From Mycobacteriaceae bacterium (GTDB lineage Bacteria > Actinomycetota > Actinomycetes > Mycobacteriales > Mycobacteriaceae): a stretch of DNA of 33,589 bases. Position 1 is the first letter of the stretch; each line of letters opens with the position of its first letter. The DNA is taken from positions 1 through 33,589 of the forward strand of contig JAPOKC010000029.1 in assembly GCA_029977845.1 (NCBI GenBank), written 5' to 3'. Below are positions 24,059-32,058 of the stretch, piece by piece. The notes beneath the pieces are model-generated. The model was not told where the DNA came from, ran no database searches, and saw only the letters and a list, made by a program, of their open reading frames with translations. The position numbers were made by a program, and so were the translations under genes.

Positions 24059-24418
24059 CTACACCAGTCCAGTTGCCAAAACGACGGCGAGCACCAGCAG
24101 AACGGCATTGATCGGGAGCGTCGCGAACTCACGCCGGCGCGCGTGCACGACGATCGCACCGACCTGCACCAGCGCCAGCCCCCACGCGGCGGCGAGGCCA
24201 AGGGCCGGTGAGACGCCGATCAGCCGGGGTGCGATGACCCCGAGACCACCGAGAACTTCAGCCCCACCGATCGCCTTCAGCGCCGCGTCCGACACCCCGG
24301 CCACCCAGCCGAACTGAGGGTTCGAAACCAGCTTGCTTCTGGGCACGACCAGCTTCATCAGCCCGGCCGGTAGATACACGGCGGCCAGAGCGATCGCCAC
24401 CCACCACGACGCAGTCAT
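24059..24418 (-). CDS. DoxX-like small membrane protein
   Basis: The 119-residue protein has four hydrophobic segments with DoxX-family features: an N-terminal WWVAIALAAVYLPAGLMKLVVP, a polar SNPQFGWVAGVSDAALKAIGGAEVLGGLGV and a terminal INAVLLVLAVVLATGLV. It is distinct from the DoxX-like protein at 6646-7011. ATG 24418 has GAGAGGA upstream; TAAAAT (24438-24443, minus strand) is a likely -10. It shares its upstream region, including a palindrome, with the divergent FAD-monooxygenase gene. Confidence 0.75.
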   Translation of the reverse strand: MTASWWVAIALAAVYLPAGLMKLVVPRSKLVSNPQFGWVAGVSDAALKAIGGAEVLGGLGVIAPRLIGVSPALGLAAAWGLALVQVGAIVVHARRREFATLPINAVLLVLAVVLATGLV

Positions 24419-24445
24419 ACCCAGCCCGTCCTCTCGTAATTTTAA

Positions 24446-24457
24446 TTGTCGTTCGAC
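24446..24457. promoter_or_regulatory. Operator-like inverted repeat between doxX-like and FAD genes
   Basis: TGTCG (24446-24450) and CGACA (24453-24457) form an inverted repeat with a two-base centre. On the plus strand it overlaps a -35 like TTGTCG (24445-24450), which lies 18 bases before TACGCT (24469-24474), a possible -10 for the monooxygenase gene. A regulator bound here could act on both genes. Confidence 0.4.
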
Positions 24458-24507
24458 ACTTTAAACCTCTACGCTGAACACCACACGCTTTCTGCAGGAG
24501 GCCGGCC

Positions 24508-26214
24508 ATGGATCGATTCCCCGTGGTGATCGCCGGCGCCGGGCCGGTCGGCCTGACGCTGGCCCTGGAACTGGAACGCCACGGCGTCCGGGCCCTGATC
24601 GTCGAGCGCAACCCGACCACCACCCGTCACCCCAAGATGGACATCACCAACGGCCGCAGCATGGAGCTGTTCCGCCGGCTCGGGGTCGCCGACCGGCTGC
24701 GCGAGATCGCGATCCCCGGCGATCGCGACATGGTGGTGAGTTGGGTGACCTCGCTGAACGGCTGGGAGTTGACGCGGTTCACCTACCCGAGCGTGGACCG
24801 GTCCCGCGAACAGACCCGCGTCAGCAACGACGGCAGCGGCAGCCTGGAACCGAGCATGCGGGTATCGCAGATCCTGCTCGAACCGGCGCTGAAGTCGGTA
24901 CTGGAGAACGAATCTCACTGTGTCACTGTGCAGTACGGTTGGGGACTCGAGTCGTTCACCCAGGATCGTGACGGCGTCGACGCCGTCCTGCGCAACACCA
25001 CAAGCGGCGAACTGCGAACGGTGCGCGCCGACTACCTCGCGGGCTGCGACGGCGCCGGCAGCGCCGTGCGGCGCGGGCTGGGCATCGGGTTGGATTCGAT
25101 GGACCTGCGCAAGGTGGTCGCCAAACAACTGGGTCCCCGGCGCATGCTGGGGATGCTGGCCCGCGGCTGGAAATGGGACCGGGAGCGTCCGGCGAGCGGT
25201 GATTTCTACATGGTGCACTTCACCTCCCGCGACCGTGCGGCGTTCGAGCAGCACGGCCCGGTCTGGCACACCCAGTCCCCGCAGGGGTGGACGCTGATCT
25301 CCCAGAACGACGTGGACTCCTGGACCCTGCATACCCCACTGGGCGTCGGCCAGGATGCCACCGCCATCGACCCGCGGGAGTTCGTGTTCGCCACTCTCGG
25401 AACGCGATTCGACTGCACAGTGCTGGAGGCCAACGCGTGGACTCCACGGCTGACGGTCGCCGACTCCTACGGCGCCGGCCGAGTGTGGCTGGCTGGCGAT
25501 GCCGTGCATCAGGTACCGCCGACCGGCGGGTACGGGATGAACACCGGCGTCGGTGACGCCGTCGGCCTGGGCTGGGCGCTGGCAGCCAACGTGGCGGGCT
25601 GGGGAACACCGGGACTTCTGGTGGCCTACGGGACCGAGCGGCGGGCAGTGGCACTGCGCAACCGGGACGCAGCGGCCCGGCACGCCGTGGTGCGACTGGG
25701 GATCAAATCGGCCTACCGGCCGGAGATCCACCAGGAGGGCTGGAACGGCCCCCAGCAACGGCGCGAGCTGGGCCGCTACATCTCCGATCTGGGGAATCTG
25801 GAGAACGAAGCCGACGGGGTCGAATGGGGTTACCGCTACCAATCCCCCACCGTCGCAGCCGAATCCGAGCCCGAGCCGCGTCAGACCTGGGATGCCTATC
25901 GGCCGAACACCCGACCGGGGTCACGCCCGCCCAGTGTCTACCTGCAGGACGGACGCGCACTGTTCGACCTCTTCGGTAAAGGCTTCACCCTGCTGCGGTT
26001 CGCGCAGATCGACGTCAGCGAACTCACCGACGCGGCGCGCACACGCGGAGTTCCCCTGGAGATCGTCGATATCGACGATGAGCACGCGCGTCGTCTCTAC
26101 GAAAGAGACCTGGTGCTGATCCGCCCCGATCAGCACGTCGCCTGGCGCGGCGATTCGGCACCCGATCGGCCCGTCGATCTCATCGACCGGATTCGCGGCG
26201 CCGGGCGGCACTGA
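24508..26214 (+). CDS. FAD-dependent aromatic/phenolic monooxygenase (class A)
   Basis: The 568-residue flavoprotein has the ADP-binding GAGPVGL (residues 10-16), an inner motif LAGCDGAGS and the GDAVHQVPPTGGYGMNTGVGDA motif (Gly330-Asp331), as in PHBH/TfdB/MhpA-type hydroxylases. A C-terminal thioredoxin-like region (about residues 450-560) fits the longer TfdB/PheA group. It adds one oxygen atom to an aromatic substrate using NAD(P)H and FAD. AGGAGG stands just before ATG 24508. No ring-cleavage dioxygenase adjoins it, so the pathway is unknown. Its last 85 bases overlap the 3' end of the frameshifted membrane gene on the other strand. Confidence 0.93.
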   Translation: MDRFPVVIAGAGPVGLTLALELERHGVRALIVERNPTTTRHPKMDITNGRSMELFRRLGVADRLREIAIPGDRDMVVSWVTSLNGWELTRFTYPSVDRSREQTRVSNDGSGSLEPSMRVSQILLEPALKSVLENESHCVTVQYGWGLESFTQDRDGVDAVLRNTTSGELRTVRADYLAGCDGAGSAVRRGLGIGLDSMDLRKVVAKQLGPRRMLGMLARGWKWDRERPASGDFYMVHFTSRDRAAFEQHGPVWHTQSPQGWTLISQNDVDSWTLHTPLGVGQDATAIDPREFVFATLGTRFDCTVLEANAWTPRLTVADSYGAGRVWLAGDAVHQVPPTGGYGMNTGVGDAVGLGWALAANVAGWGTPGLLVAYGTERRAVALRNRDAAARHAVVRLGIKSAYRPEIHQEGWNGPQQRRELGRYISDLGNLENEADGVEWGYRYQSPTVAAESEPEPRQTWDAYRPNTRPGSRPPSVYLQDGRALFDLFGKGFTLLRFAQIDVSELTDAARTRGVPLEIVDIDDEHARRLYERDLVLIRPDQHVAWRGDSAPDRPVDLIDRIRGAGRH

Positions 26215-26797
26215 CGCGGTCGCTCTACGGTGACACCGGCCGGCTTGGCCGGTTTTGCGGGCTCGGCGATCAGCAGCCAGACGGCGGTCGCCAGACCGGT
26301 GGACACCGCCTGGGCGATGATGAGGAACGACAGGTATTCGTGCCACACCGCGCCGGGCCCGCAGGTGCGCATGCCGAATTGGACCAGCATCGAGAACGCC
26401 AGCAGTTCGGCGATGCTCAGCAGACTCAGGGTCAGCACCGGTGCGGCACGGCGGGCCGGATCGGGCACCGCCTCGGTGCGCCGGATCGCATTGAACTCGA
26501 CGCCGATGGCCAGCGGTACCACCCAGCCGCGCTGCGAACTGTTGTGCCCCAGCGCCGAGATCAGCAGCACCGTCACCGCGGTCGCGAACACCAGCGCCGC
26601 GAGAGCGTTGAGCCACGTCAGATCCGACACCCCGACCCAGGCGCGCGAGGTGCCATCGGCGTTGACCACGGCCCGGTTCGCGCTGAGCGGTGTCCGCTCA
26701 ACTCGAGCGCGAGTTCGATGACGTCGTTGCTGTAGGTGAAGCAGACGGCCAGCGCGAACGCCGCGATCACTGCGGGCAGATCGGAGCGGCGATTCAC
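26130..26797 (-). pseudogene. Four-helix membrane protein gene with a likely one-base frameshift
   Basis: GTG 26797, with GAGG upstream, starts MNRRSDLPAVIAAFALAVCFTYSNDVIELALE, which has a first membrane helix and then derails into junk ending at a stop. In the next frame, sequence resumes as ERTPLSANRAVVNADGTSRAWV and runs through three more helices (ALAALVFATAVTVLLIS, LTLSLLSIAELLAFSMLVQF, LIIAQAVSTGLATAVWLLI) to 26130. Joining them needs one extra base near 26697-26707, so the gene lost one base, or the assembly has an error. Total length is 668 bases, one short of 223 codons. If GTG 26669 is used instead, a shorter 179-residue protein is still possible. No family is recognised. Confidence 0.6.
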
Positions 26798-27004
26798 ATC
26801 GACAACCTCACGCCGCCAGCCCGCAACGGTGACCGAACCATCCCCCCGGCCAGACGCCGCCGGCCCCGCCGTTGCCCTCCCCCAGGGGCCGGTTTCTCCA
26901 CACGGGCCGGACTAGTGCAACATGGGACCCAGACACGTTCGAAGCGGCGGACGATGCGCGATCTTTCGGCTGGGGCCCTCCCCTGATGACGAATCGAGGA
27001 ACCG

Positions 27005-27742
27005 GTGAGCCTGGGACGGCTGCGTAACAGCGGAGCAGCTGCCGTGGCGTTGGTCACGGCCTTCGTGATGGCGGCGGCGCCCGCCTTGGCCGACCCCGAG
27101 CCCGCCGGACCCGACGTCGTAGCGGCGCCGGTGGCCGCGACCACCGATGCATCCCCCCCGGACGACGGCCGCGTCCCCTCCGCCCCAACGAAGACCACGA
27201 AGTCCCCGGACGGCTGGACGCTGACCGTAGGGGCCAAGGACGAGTTCCAGCGACCTGTCGCACCGTTGACCACCGCGATCTCAACCCGCGAGTACGAAGT
27301 GAGCGGACTGTTCAACGGCTCGGTGACAGGCGGCAAGGAAACCCCCGAAGGTGTCTTCGAGGTGGGGTACCAGATCGGCTGCGGTATCGACATGACCACC
27401 AGCAACGGTGTCTCGATGACCGGGACCGCCGGCCTCAACCCCTCGATCGGCTACTTCGGTTTAGACTTCCCCGGCCTCCTACCCGACGGACTCGTCCCGG
27501 GCATAGGCGCCAATATCGGCGGCGCGGTCACCGTCGGCCTCAAGCCCGGCCTCGTCAACATCGTCCCGGTCACCAAGAAGCAGTACGAGTCGACTGAACC
27601 GTGGGTATCCGTCACCGATTTCCGCATCAAAATCGACGGTTGCGTCGGGGAGTCGTTCATCCGCTCGTACGCCATCCTGTCCAAATCCACCAAGGCCGGC
27701 GACGCGATCCTGTCCTGGTACGGGACCACCAAAGCCGTCTGA
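27005..27742 (+). CDS. MspA-family porin-like protein
   Basis: The 245-residue secreted protein has a signal peptide (AAAVALVTAFVMAAAPALAD), a long Pro/Thr/Ala-rich linker and an MspA-type beta domain: SPDGWTLTVGAKDE, STREYEVSGLFNGSV, EGVFEVGYQIGCGID, GLNPSIGYFG and a final ISWYGTTK-like strand. MspA proteins form octameric outer-membrane pores in mycobacteria. This member has two cysteines, Cys126 (IGCGID) and Cys213 (DGCVGE), unlike MspA itself, so a disulfide is possible. GTG 27005 has GAGGA just upstream. The 207 bases before it (26798-27004) hold no gene. Confidence 0.88.
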   Translation: MSLGRLRNSGAAAVALVTAFVMAAAPALADPEPAGPDVVAAPVAATTDASPPDDGRVPSAPTKTTKSPDGWTLTVGAKDEFQRPVAPLTTAISTREYEVSGLFNGSVTGGKETPEGVFEVGYQIGCGIDMTTSNGVSMTGTAGLNPSIGYFGLDFPGLLPDGLVPGIGANIGGAVTVGLKPGLVNIVPVTKKQYESTEPWVSVTDFRIKIDGCVGESFIRSYAILSKSTKAGDAILSWYGTTKAV

Positions 27743-27814
27743 GCGTGACGGAATCCGCTCTTGAAAACGTTCTGAGATGACGAAACGCGAAAACGCCTGG
27801 GAGAACATGACAGC

Positions 27815-27831
27815 TGTTGACGGCGTCAACA
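27815..27831. promoter_or_regulatory. Operator-like palindrome upstream of the thioesterase operon
   Basis: TGTTGACGGCGTCAACA is a perfect 7-bp inverted repeat with a three-base centre. Its centre is 49 bases before the predicted transcription start at 27872. A TetR/GntR-type dimer is the natural reader, but none is encoded nearby. Confidence 0.5.
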
Positions 27832-27871
27832 ATGTGCTCCCCTGATACCCGGAAACAGACATACTGTCGGA

Positions 27872-28744
27872 ATGGCCGACGGAGACGTTGACACTGACGG
27901 CGATCTCTCCGGAGATCCCGCTTACTTCACCATCGGCGCCGACGGCAGCTTCACGCCCACGAAAGCGGCCGGCGGCCACTGGGGCGAGTCCATTCTCAGC
28001 GGACCGGCGGTGGCGGGACTGGCGGCCTGGTCTCTGGAGCGCGAGTTCGGCGAGAGCGGGTTCCTGCCGGCCCGATTCACCATCAACCTGATGCGCCCGG
28101 CCCGAAAGGAACCCCTGCAGGTCAAGACTCGCGAGTTACGGCACGGCCGACGCGCCCGATACGCCGACTGCGAGGTTCTGCAGGGCGACGATCTCGTCGC
28201 CACCGCTGTCGTCGTCCTTTACCAGCAGACCGAGGCCCCCGAGGGCCGGCAATGGAGCCCGACGGTCGAGTTCTATCCGCCGCTCGACCACGAGGGCGAT
28301 GAACTGGTCGTCGGCAGCGACGCAGCCGGCTGGGGTGAACTCGGCGCCGCCCACCAGAACGTCAGTAGAAAGCGTGCCTACTATCGCGGGCTCGACGTGA
28401 TCGCCGGCGAACCGGCGACACCCTTCGTGCGCGCCGTTGTCGTCGCCGAGGCGACCACCAACATGGTGGTCAACCTCGGCACCGACGGCATCGGTTACAT
28501 CAACGGCGGCCTGACCGTGCTGCTCTACCGCACACCGCGCGGCGAGGGGCTGGGCGTGCAGGGCGATCGGCAGTTCGCCGCCGACGGCGTGGCCATCGGC
28601 AGCACCACGCTGTTCGACGACGAGGGGCCGGTCGGGATCGCGTCGATCACCGCGCTGGCCAATCCCGCCGCGCAGATCAATTTCACCGGGACCGCCCGAA
28701 ATGACGCACCGGGTGCTGAGCTCTATTCCGGCGGCGAAGGCTGA
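27872..28744 (+). CDS. Acyl-CoA thioesterase-like protein (double hotdog)
   Basis: The 290-residue protein has the two-hotdog layout of TesB-like thioesterases: GGHWGESILSGPAVAGLAAWSLE, PARFTINLMRPARKEPLQVKTREL with ARYADCEVLQGDDLVATA in the first half, and TTNMVVNLGTDGIGYINGGLTVLLYR with SIITALANPAAQ-type sequence in the second. It should hydrolyse acyl-CoA thioesters, or bind them. ATG 27872 follows CATACT and exactly six bases, a leaderless start. The SDR start codon overlaps its stop (TGATG), so the two are coupled. Confidence 0.78.
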   Translation: MADGDVDTDGDLSGDPAYFTIGADGSFTPTKAAGGHWGESILSGPAVAGLAAWSLEREFGESGFLPARFTINLMRPARKEPLQVKTRELRHGRRARYADCEVLQGDDLVATAVVVLYQQTEAPEGRQWSPTVEFYPPLDHEGDELVVGSDAAGWGELGAAHQNVSRKRAYYRGLDVIAGEPATPFVRAVVVAEATTNMVVNLGTDGIGYINGGLTVLLYRTPRGEGLGVQGDRQFAADGVAIGSTTLFDDEGPVGIASITALANPAAQINFTGTARNDAPGAELYSGGEG

Positions 28745-29487
28745 TGCACCCCTTCCTGAAGTTCCCCGACGGCGCCTCCGTCGTCGTCACCGGCGCCGGC
28801 AGCGGGATCGGCCGCTCGACAGCGCGCATCTGCGCCGAAGCCGGGCTGCGGGTCGCGTTGTGGGATCTCATCCCCGAGTCCGTCGAGTCGTTGAGACAGG
28901 ACCTGACGGACACCGGTGCGACGACGTTCGTCGCCACCGTCGACGTGCTCGACGAGGCCAGCATTGCGGCGGGCTTCACCGCGACCCAACGCGCCTTCGG
29001 GCACATCGACTACCTGGTGAACAATGCCGGACCGGCCAATGCGACGACGGTGACCTTCTCCGAGGGCCTGGCCATGGCGGCCGGCAGTATGGCGAACGTG
29101 ACAAGTGCCTGGCTGGCACTCGGACGTCGCGAGGGCGATGCCGTCGTGAATGTCTCCTCGGTGGCCGGCAACATCACCGGCGCGGGTGCGCAACCCTGGT
29201 ATCCGGCGGCCAAAGCCGCCATCGCCGGTTTCACCCGCAATCTCGCATTGCGCCGCCCCGGCGGCATCCGCGCCAACGCCGTCGCGCCGGGTCTCGTCGA
29301 CACCCCGCGCATGGTCGCCTACATGAACAGCGAGGTAGGCAGGAGCATGATCGCGCGCAACCCGATGGGCCGCGCCGGCCGCCCGGACGACATCGGTGCG
29401 ACGATCTGCTTCCTGCTGAGTCCGGCGGCCTCCTACATCAACGGTGTGCTGCTGCCTGTCGACGGCGGGGCCCAGATCGCCGAATGA
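28744..29487 (+). CDS. Short-chain dehydrogenase/reductase
   Basis: The 247-residue classical SDR has the NAD(P)-binding TGAGSGIG (residues 16-23), NNAG (93-96), the VNVSS strand and the catalytic YxxxK (Tyr153, Lys157), ending with the usual PVDGGAQ. WDLIPE after the second strand has an acidic residue that tends to favour NAD(H). It interconverts an alcohol and a ketone on an unknown substrate. Its start overlaps the thioesterase stop, so the two probably act on the same acyl or steroid-like substrate; an MFS exporter follows 97 bases on. Confidence 0.93.
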   Translation: MHPFLKFPDGASVVVTGAGSGIGRSTARICAEAGLRVALWDLIPESVESLRQDLTDTGATTFVATVDVLDEASIAAGFTATQRAFGHIDYLVNNAGPANATTVTFSEGLAMAAGSMANVTSAWLALGRREGDAVVNVSSVAGNITGAGAQPWYPAAKAAIAGFTRNLALRRPGGIRANAVAPGLVDTPRMVAYMNSEVGRSMIARNPMGRAGRPDDIGATICFLLSPAASYINGVLLPVDGGAQIAE

Positions 29488-29584
29488 GGCAGCGCCTTCC
29501 ACCGATCGGGGGATCGTGCCGTCCACCGAATTACGGCCCATTCGGTGGGGACTTTCGCACCATTCTGGCGGGGATGCTGTCCAC

Positions 29585-31006
29585 ATGTCCTCAAAGTCCA
29601 CGGTGACGGCACCCGTTCCCGCGGCCACCGCCGCGGGCCCCTCGCCCCGCCTGTTGGTCACAACGCTGAGCTTCGTGGTGCTCATCGTCGCGATCCTGCA
29701 GACCTCGGTCATCCCGGTGCTGGGCGCGATCGGCAAAGAACTCAACGCGCCGGCGGTGTCGGTCAGTTGGACGGTGACCGCCAACCTGCTGGCCGCCGCG
29801 ACGGCGACACCCCTGATCGGACGGCTGGCCGATCTGCGTAACAAAAAACACGTGCTGCTCGGGGTCCTGGCGCTGGTGCTGGCCGGCTCTCTGCTGGCGG
29901 CGACAACATTGTCGTTGCCCCTGCTGGTGGCGGGGAGGGTCCTGCAGGCGCTGGCCTACGGGCTGTTCCCGGTCGCGGTATCGATCATCCGCGACGAACT
30001 CCCGCCCGAGTGGCTGGTGCGCTCCATCGCGGCGATCTCGGCGATGCTCGGCTTCGGCGGCGGTTTCGGTCTGGTGATCACCGGGTTGCTGATGACCGAC
30101 GGGGCTTCCTACCAACGGGTTTTCTGGTTCGGCGCGATCGTCACCGCCCTGGCACTCGTCGCGGCATGGGTGGTGGTGCCCAACCGTCATCAGTTCGTGA
30201 ACGAGAAAGTCGACTGGGTCGGCGGCGCCGAGTTGGCCTTCGGACTGGCGGCTCTGCTACTGGCGATCACGCAGGGTTCGCGGTGGGGCTGGACGTCCGC
30301 ACCGATCCTGCTCTCCGCCGGCATCGGTGTCGCCGTGATGGTCTGGTGGTGGTCCCGGAGTCAGCGGTGCGCGAATCCGCTTGTCTCCGTGGCGTTGTTG
30401 AAGCGGCGGCCGATACTGTTCGGCAATATCGCCACTTTCTTTGTGGGGATGGGCCTGTACTTCTCCTTCCTGGGCACCACCGGATTCGTCGAGGCGCCGA
30501 TGCGCAGCGGCTACGGATTCAACGCCAGCGTTCTGGACGCCAGCATCGTGTTCCTGCTGCCCGGCGCGCTGGCCGCCGCGGTGGCGGCACTGCTCGCGGG
30601 GCGTTACATCGAACGCTTCGGAGCGCGGACGGTAGTCGCCGCCGGGGCCTTTGTCGGCGTCGTCGGATTCACCGCACTGGCGATCTGGCACACCCATCCC
30701 TGGCAGGTCGTGCTGGCAGGCCTGCTCACCAATGCCTACATCAGCCTCGGGTTCGGTGCTCTGCCGGCGCTGGTCCTGCAGAGCGGTGTTGACATGCACG
30801 AGACGGGGATCGCGACGAGCCTCAACGCGATCTTCCGCAAAGTCGGTTCAGCGGTCGCGGCGGCGATGCTCGCCGGGGTGGAGAAGCCGGCAGCGGTCAA
30901 CGGCTTCATCCCTGAGAGCGCGTTCATCATGATCTTCATCCTCGGCGCGGTGACGGCACTGGCGGTGATGGTGCTGGCGCTACGACGCAAGACCTCTACT
31001 CGCTAG
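29585..31006 (+). CDS. MFS transporter, DHA2-like (14-TM) exporter
   Basis: The 473-residue protein has about fourteen hydrophobic segments. After a short N-terminus comes VVLIVAILQTSVIPVLGAIGKEL, then SWTVTANLLAAATATPLIGRLADLRNKKHVL, which carries the MFS loop 2-3 motif. The longer-than-12-helix layout and the AGRVLQALAYGLFPVAVSIIRD helix match the DHA2 drug-export subfamily. ATG 29585 has GATGCT and six bases in front, a leaderless-type start. It follows the thioesterase and SDR genes and may export their product; the substrate is unknown. Confidence 0.9.
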   Translation: MSSKSTVTAPVPAATAAGPSPRLLVTTLSFVVLIVAILQTSVIPVLGAIGKELNAPAVSVSWTVTANLLAAATATPLIGRLADLRNKKHVLLGVLALVLAGSLLAATTLSLPLLVAGRVLQALAYGLFPVAVSIIRDELPPEWLVRSIAAISAMLGFGGGFGLVITGLLMTDGASYQRVFWFGAIVTALALVAAWVVVPNRHQFVNEKVDWVGGAELAFGLAALLLAITQGSRWGWTSAPILLSAGIGVAVMVWWWSRSQRCANPLVSVALLKRRPILFGNIATFFVGMGLYFSFLGTTGFVEAPMRSGYGFNASVLDASIVFLLPGALAAAVAALLAGRYIERFGARTVVAAGAFVGVVGFTALAIWHTHPWQVVLAGLLTNAYISLGFGALPALVLQSGVDMHETGIATSLNAIFRKVGSAVAAAMLAGVEKPAAVNGFIPESAFIMIFILGAVTALAVMVLALRRKTSTR

Positions 31007-31016
31007 ACTATTTCTC

Positions 31017-31031
31017 GTCTATCGGATAGAC
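31017..31031 (+). promoter_or_regulatory. HicB-type operator overlapping the hicA -10
   Basis: GTCTATCGGATAGAC is a perfect 6-bp inverted repeat with a three-base centre. It overlaps TAGACT (31027-31032), the -10 six bases before GTG 31039. A further half-site, CTAGACTA, lies at 31003-31010 inside the MFS stop region. The antitoxin's helix-turn-helix is the likely binder, giving autoregulation. Confidence 0.6.
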
Positions 31032-31038
31032 TTCTTGA

Positions 31039-31251
31039 GTGATCGCGGAGCAGCCGACCCGCATCATCGTCAAGGAACTGACCCGGGCCGGCTGGACACG
31101 CAAGCGCTCCGGCAAGGGCAGCCACAGCGTCTGGCAGTGCCCCACCGGGCGCCACCCGGTGACCGCCCCGGATGGGCATCGCACCATCCGGCCCGGTGTG
31201 GTCAGGGCCATCCGCGATGCCGTCTCCAACTGCGATTGCGCCAGGAAATGA
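31039..31251 (+). CDS. hicA: HicA-family toxin (mRNA interferase)
   Basis: The 70-residue protein has the HicA dsRBD-like fold and catalytic histidine: KELTRAGWTRKRSGKGSHSVWQCP (His29) with HRTIRPGVVRAIRDAV at the end. HicA cleaves mRNA and tmRNA in studied systems. The toxin precedes the antitoxin, the common HicAB order. GTG 31039 is leaderless, six bases after TAGACT. The hicB start lies 10 bases after its stop. It is encoded next to ssrA, whose product is a known HicA target in some systems, although the adjacency may be coincidental. Confidence 0.9.
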   Translation: MIAEQPTRIIVKELTRAGWTRKRSGKGSHSVWQCPTGRHPVTAPDGHRTIRPGVVRAIRDAVSNCDCARK

Positions 31252-31261
31252 GGAGGACCCG

Positions 31262-31645
31262 ATGAGCTACGAGGTACACGTCACCGGAAGGGAAGGTCGA
31301 TGGTGGGCCATTGAGATCCCCGCTCTCGGCGGAGCCACCCAGGCCGTTCGTCTGGCCGATGTGGAATCCGAAGCTCGCGACTACATCGCGGTCACCCTTG
31401 ACGTAGCTCCCTCGACAGTGGATGTTCGCGTGATCTTTGACGACACCCGGCACGCCCGCCGCGTTCAGGAACGATCAGAGCGAATCCGCACGGCGCGCGC
31501 ACAGGCCCAAGCAATCGAGGCCGAGGTCGCAAGCGAAACCGCCGCGCTGGTCCGCGAACTCGCGCTCGACGGTGTCCCGTCTCGCGACATCGCCACTCTG
31601 ACGGGGGTGAGTTTCCAGCGCGTCAGCCAACTGGCGAACAGTTGA
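31262..31645 (+). CDS. hicB: HicB-family antitoxin with DNA-binding tail
   Basis: The 127-residue protein starts with the HicB RNase-H-like strand pattern (YEVHVTGREGRWWAIEIPALGGATQAVRLADVESEARDYIAVTL). A coiled-coil-like Arg/Ala/Glu segment (about residues 60-95) follows, then ALDGVPSRDIATLTGVSFQRVSQLA, which looks like a helix-turn-helix. Many HicB proteins have exactly such an N-terminal neutralising domain and C-terminal DNA-binding domain. ATG 31262 has AGGAGG upstream. A strong hairpin terminator follows the stop. Confidence 0.9.
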   Translation: MSYEVHVTGREGRWWAIEIPALGGATQAVRLADVESEARDYIAVTLDVAPSTVDVRVIFDDTRHARRVQERSERIRTARAQAQAIEAEVASETAALVRELALDGVPSRDIATLTGVSFQRVSQLANS

Positions 31646-31657
31646 CGACCCGAACAA

Positions 31658-31687
31658 AACAGGCCAGGCCTTCCGGCCTGGCCTGTT
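31658..31687. terminator. Strong bidirectional hairpin terminator
   Basis: AACAGGCCAGGCC and GGCCTGGCCTGTT form a perfect 13-pair stem around TTCC. On the minus strand, at the tmRNA 3' end, the stem is followed by TTGTTCGGG. On the plus strand it follows hicB. It therefore serves ssrA and hicAB from both sides. Confidence 0.8.
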
Positions 31688-31689
31688 CC

Positions 31690-32058
31690 TGGTGGAGCTG
31701 CCGGGAATCGAACCCGGGTCCTACGGCATTCCCTCAAGACTTCTCCGTGCGCAGTTCGCTATGCCTCTACTTGGATCTCCTGCTCACGCGAACAAGTCAG
31801 GATGACGATCCCAGTCGCTGTTGGTTGTCCCGTTCAGTCCCGCGACCGGACTGAGCGGTTGATCCCTCTAGCTGATGCCAGGGTCCGGGCCGAGGGCGTT
31901 CCCGGTCTGACAGACACGCGATCGCTTAGGCAGCGAGGGCGTAGTCGCGCTGATGAGAATCGGCGCTTAATTGGTTGCAATGACGCTTACGGTGGTCTCT
32001 TGCCTGCACCGGCACGCTTCCCTTGATTCGATGCGCGAAGTCGAAACCGTTCAGCCCC
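31690..32058 (-). ncRNA. ssrA: Transfer-messenger RNA (tmRNA)
   Basis: The minus strand starts GGGGCTGAACGGTTTCGACT at 32058 and ends with GGCAGCTCCACCA at 31690, which pair as the tRNA-Ala-like acceptor, with a T-arm (CGGGTTCGATTCCCG). Between them lies the tag frame GCCGATTCTCATCAGCGCG..., encoding ADSHQRDYALAA and a stop, the mycobacterial tag. Size (369 bases) is normal. With SmpB it rescues stalled ribosomes and marks peptides for proteolysis. A hairpin, CGGCCGA/TCGGCCG (32068-32087), lies in the leader upstream of the mature 5' end. Confidence 0.99.
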
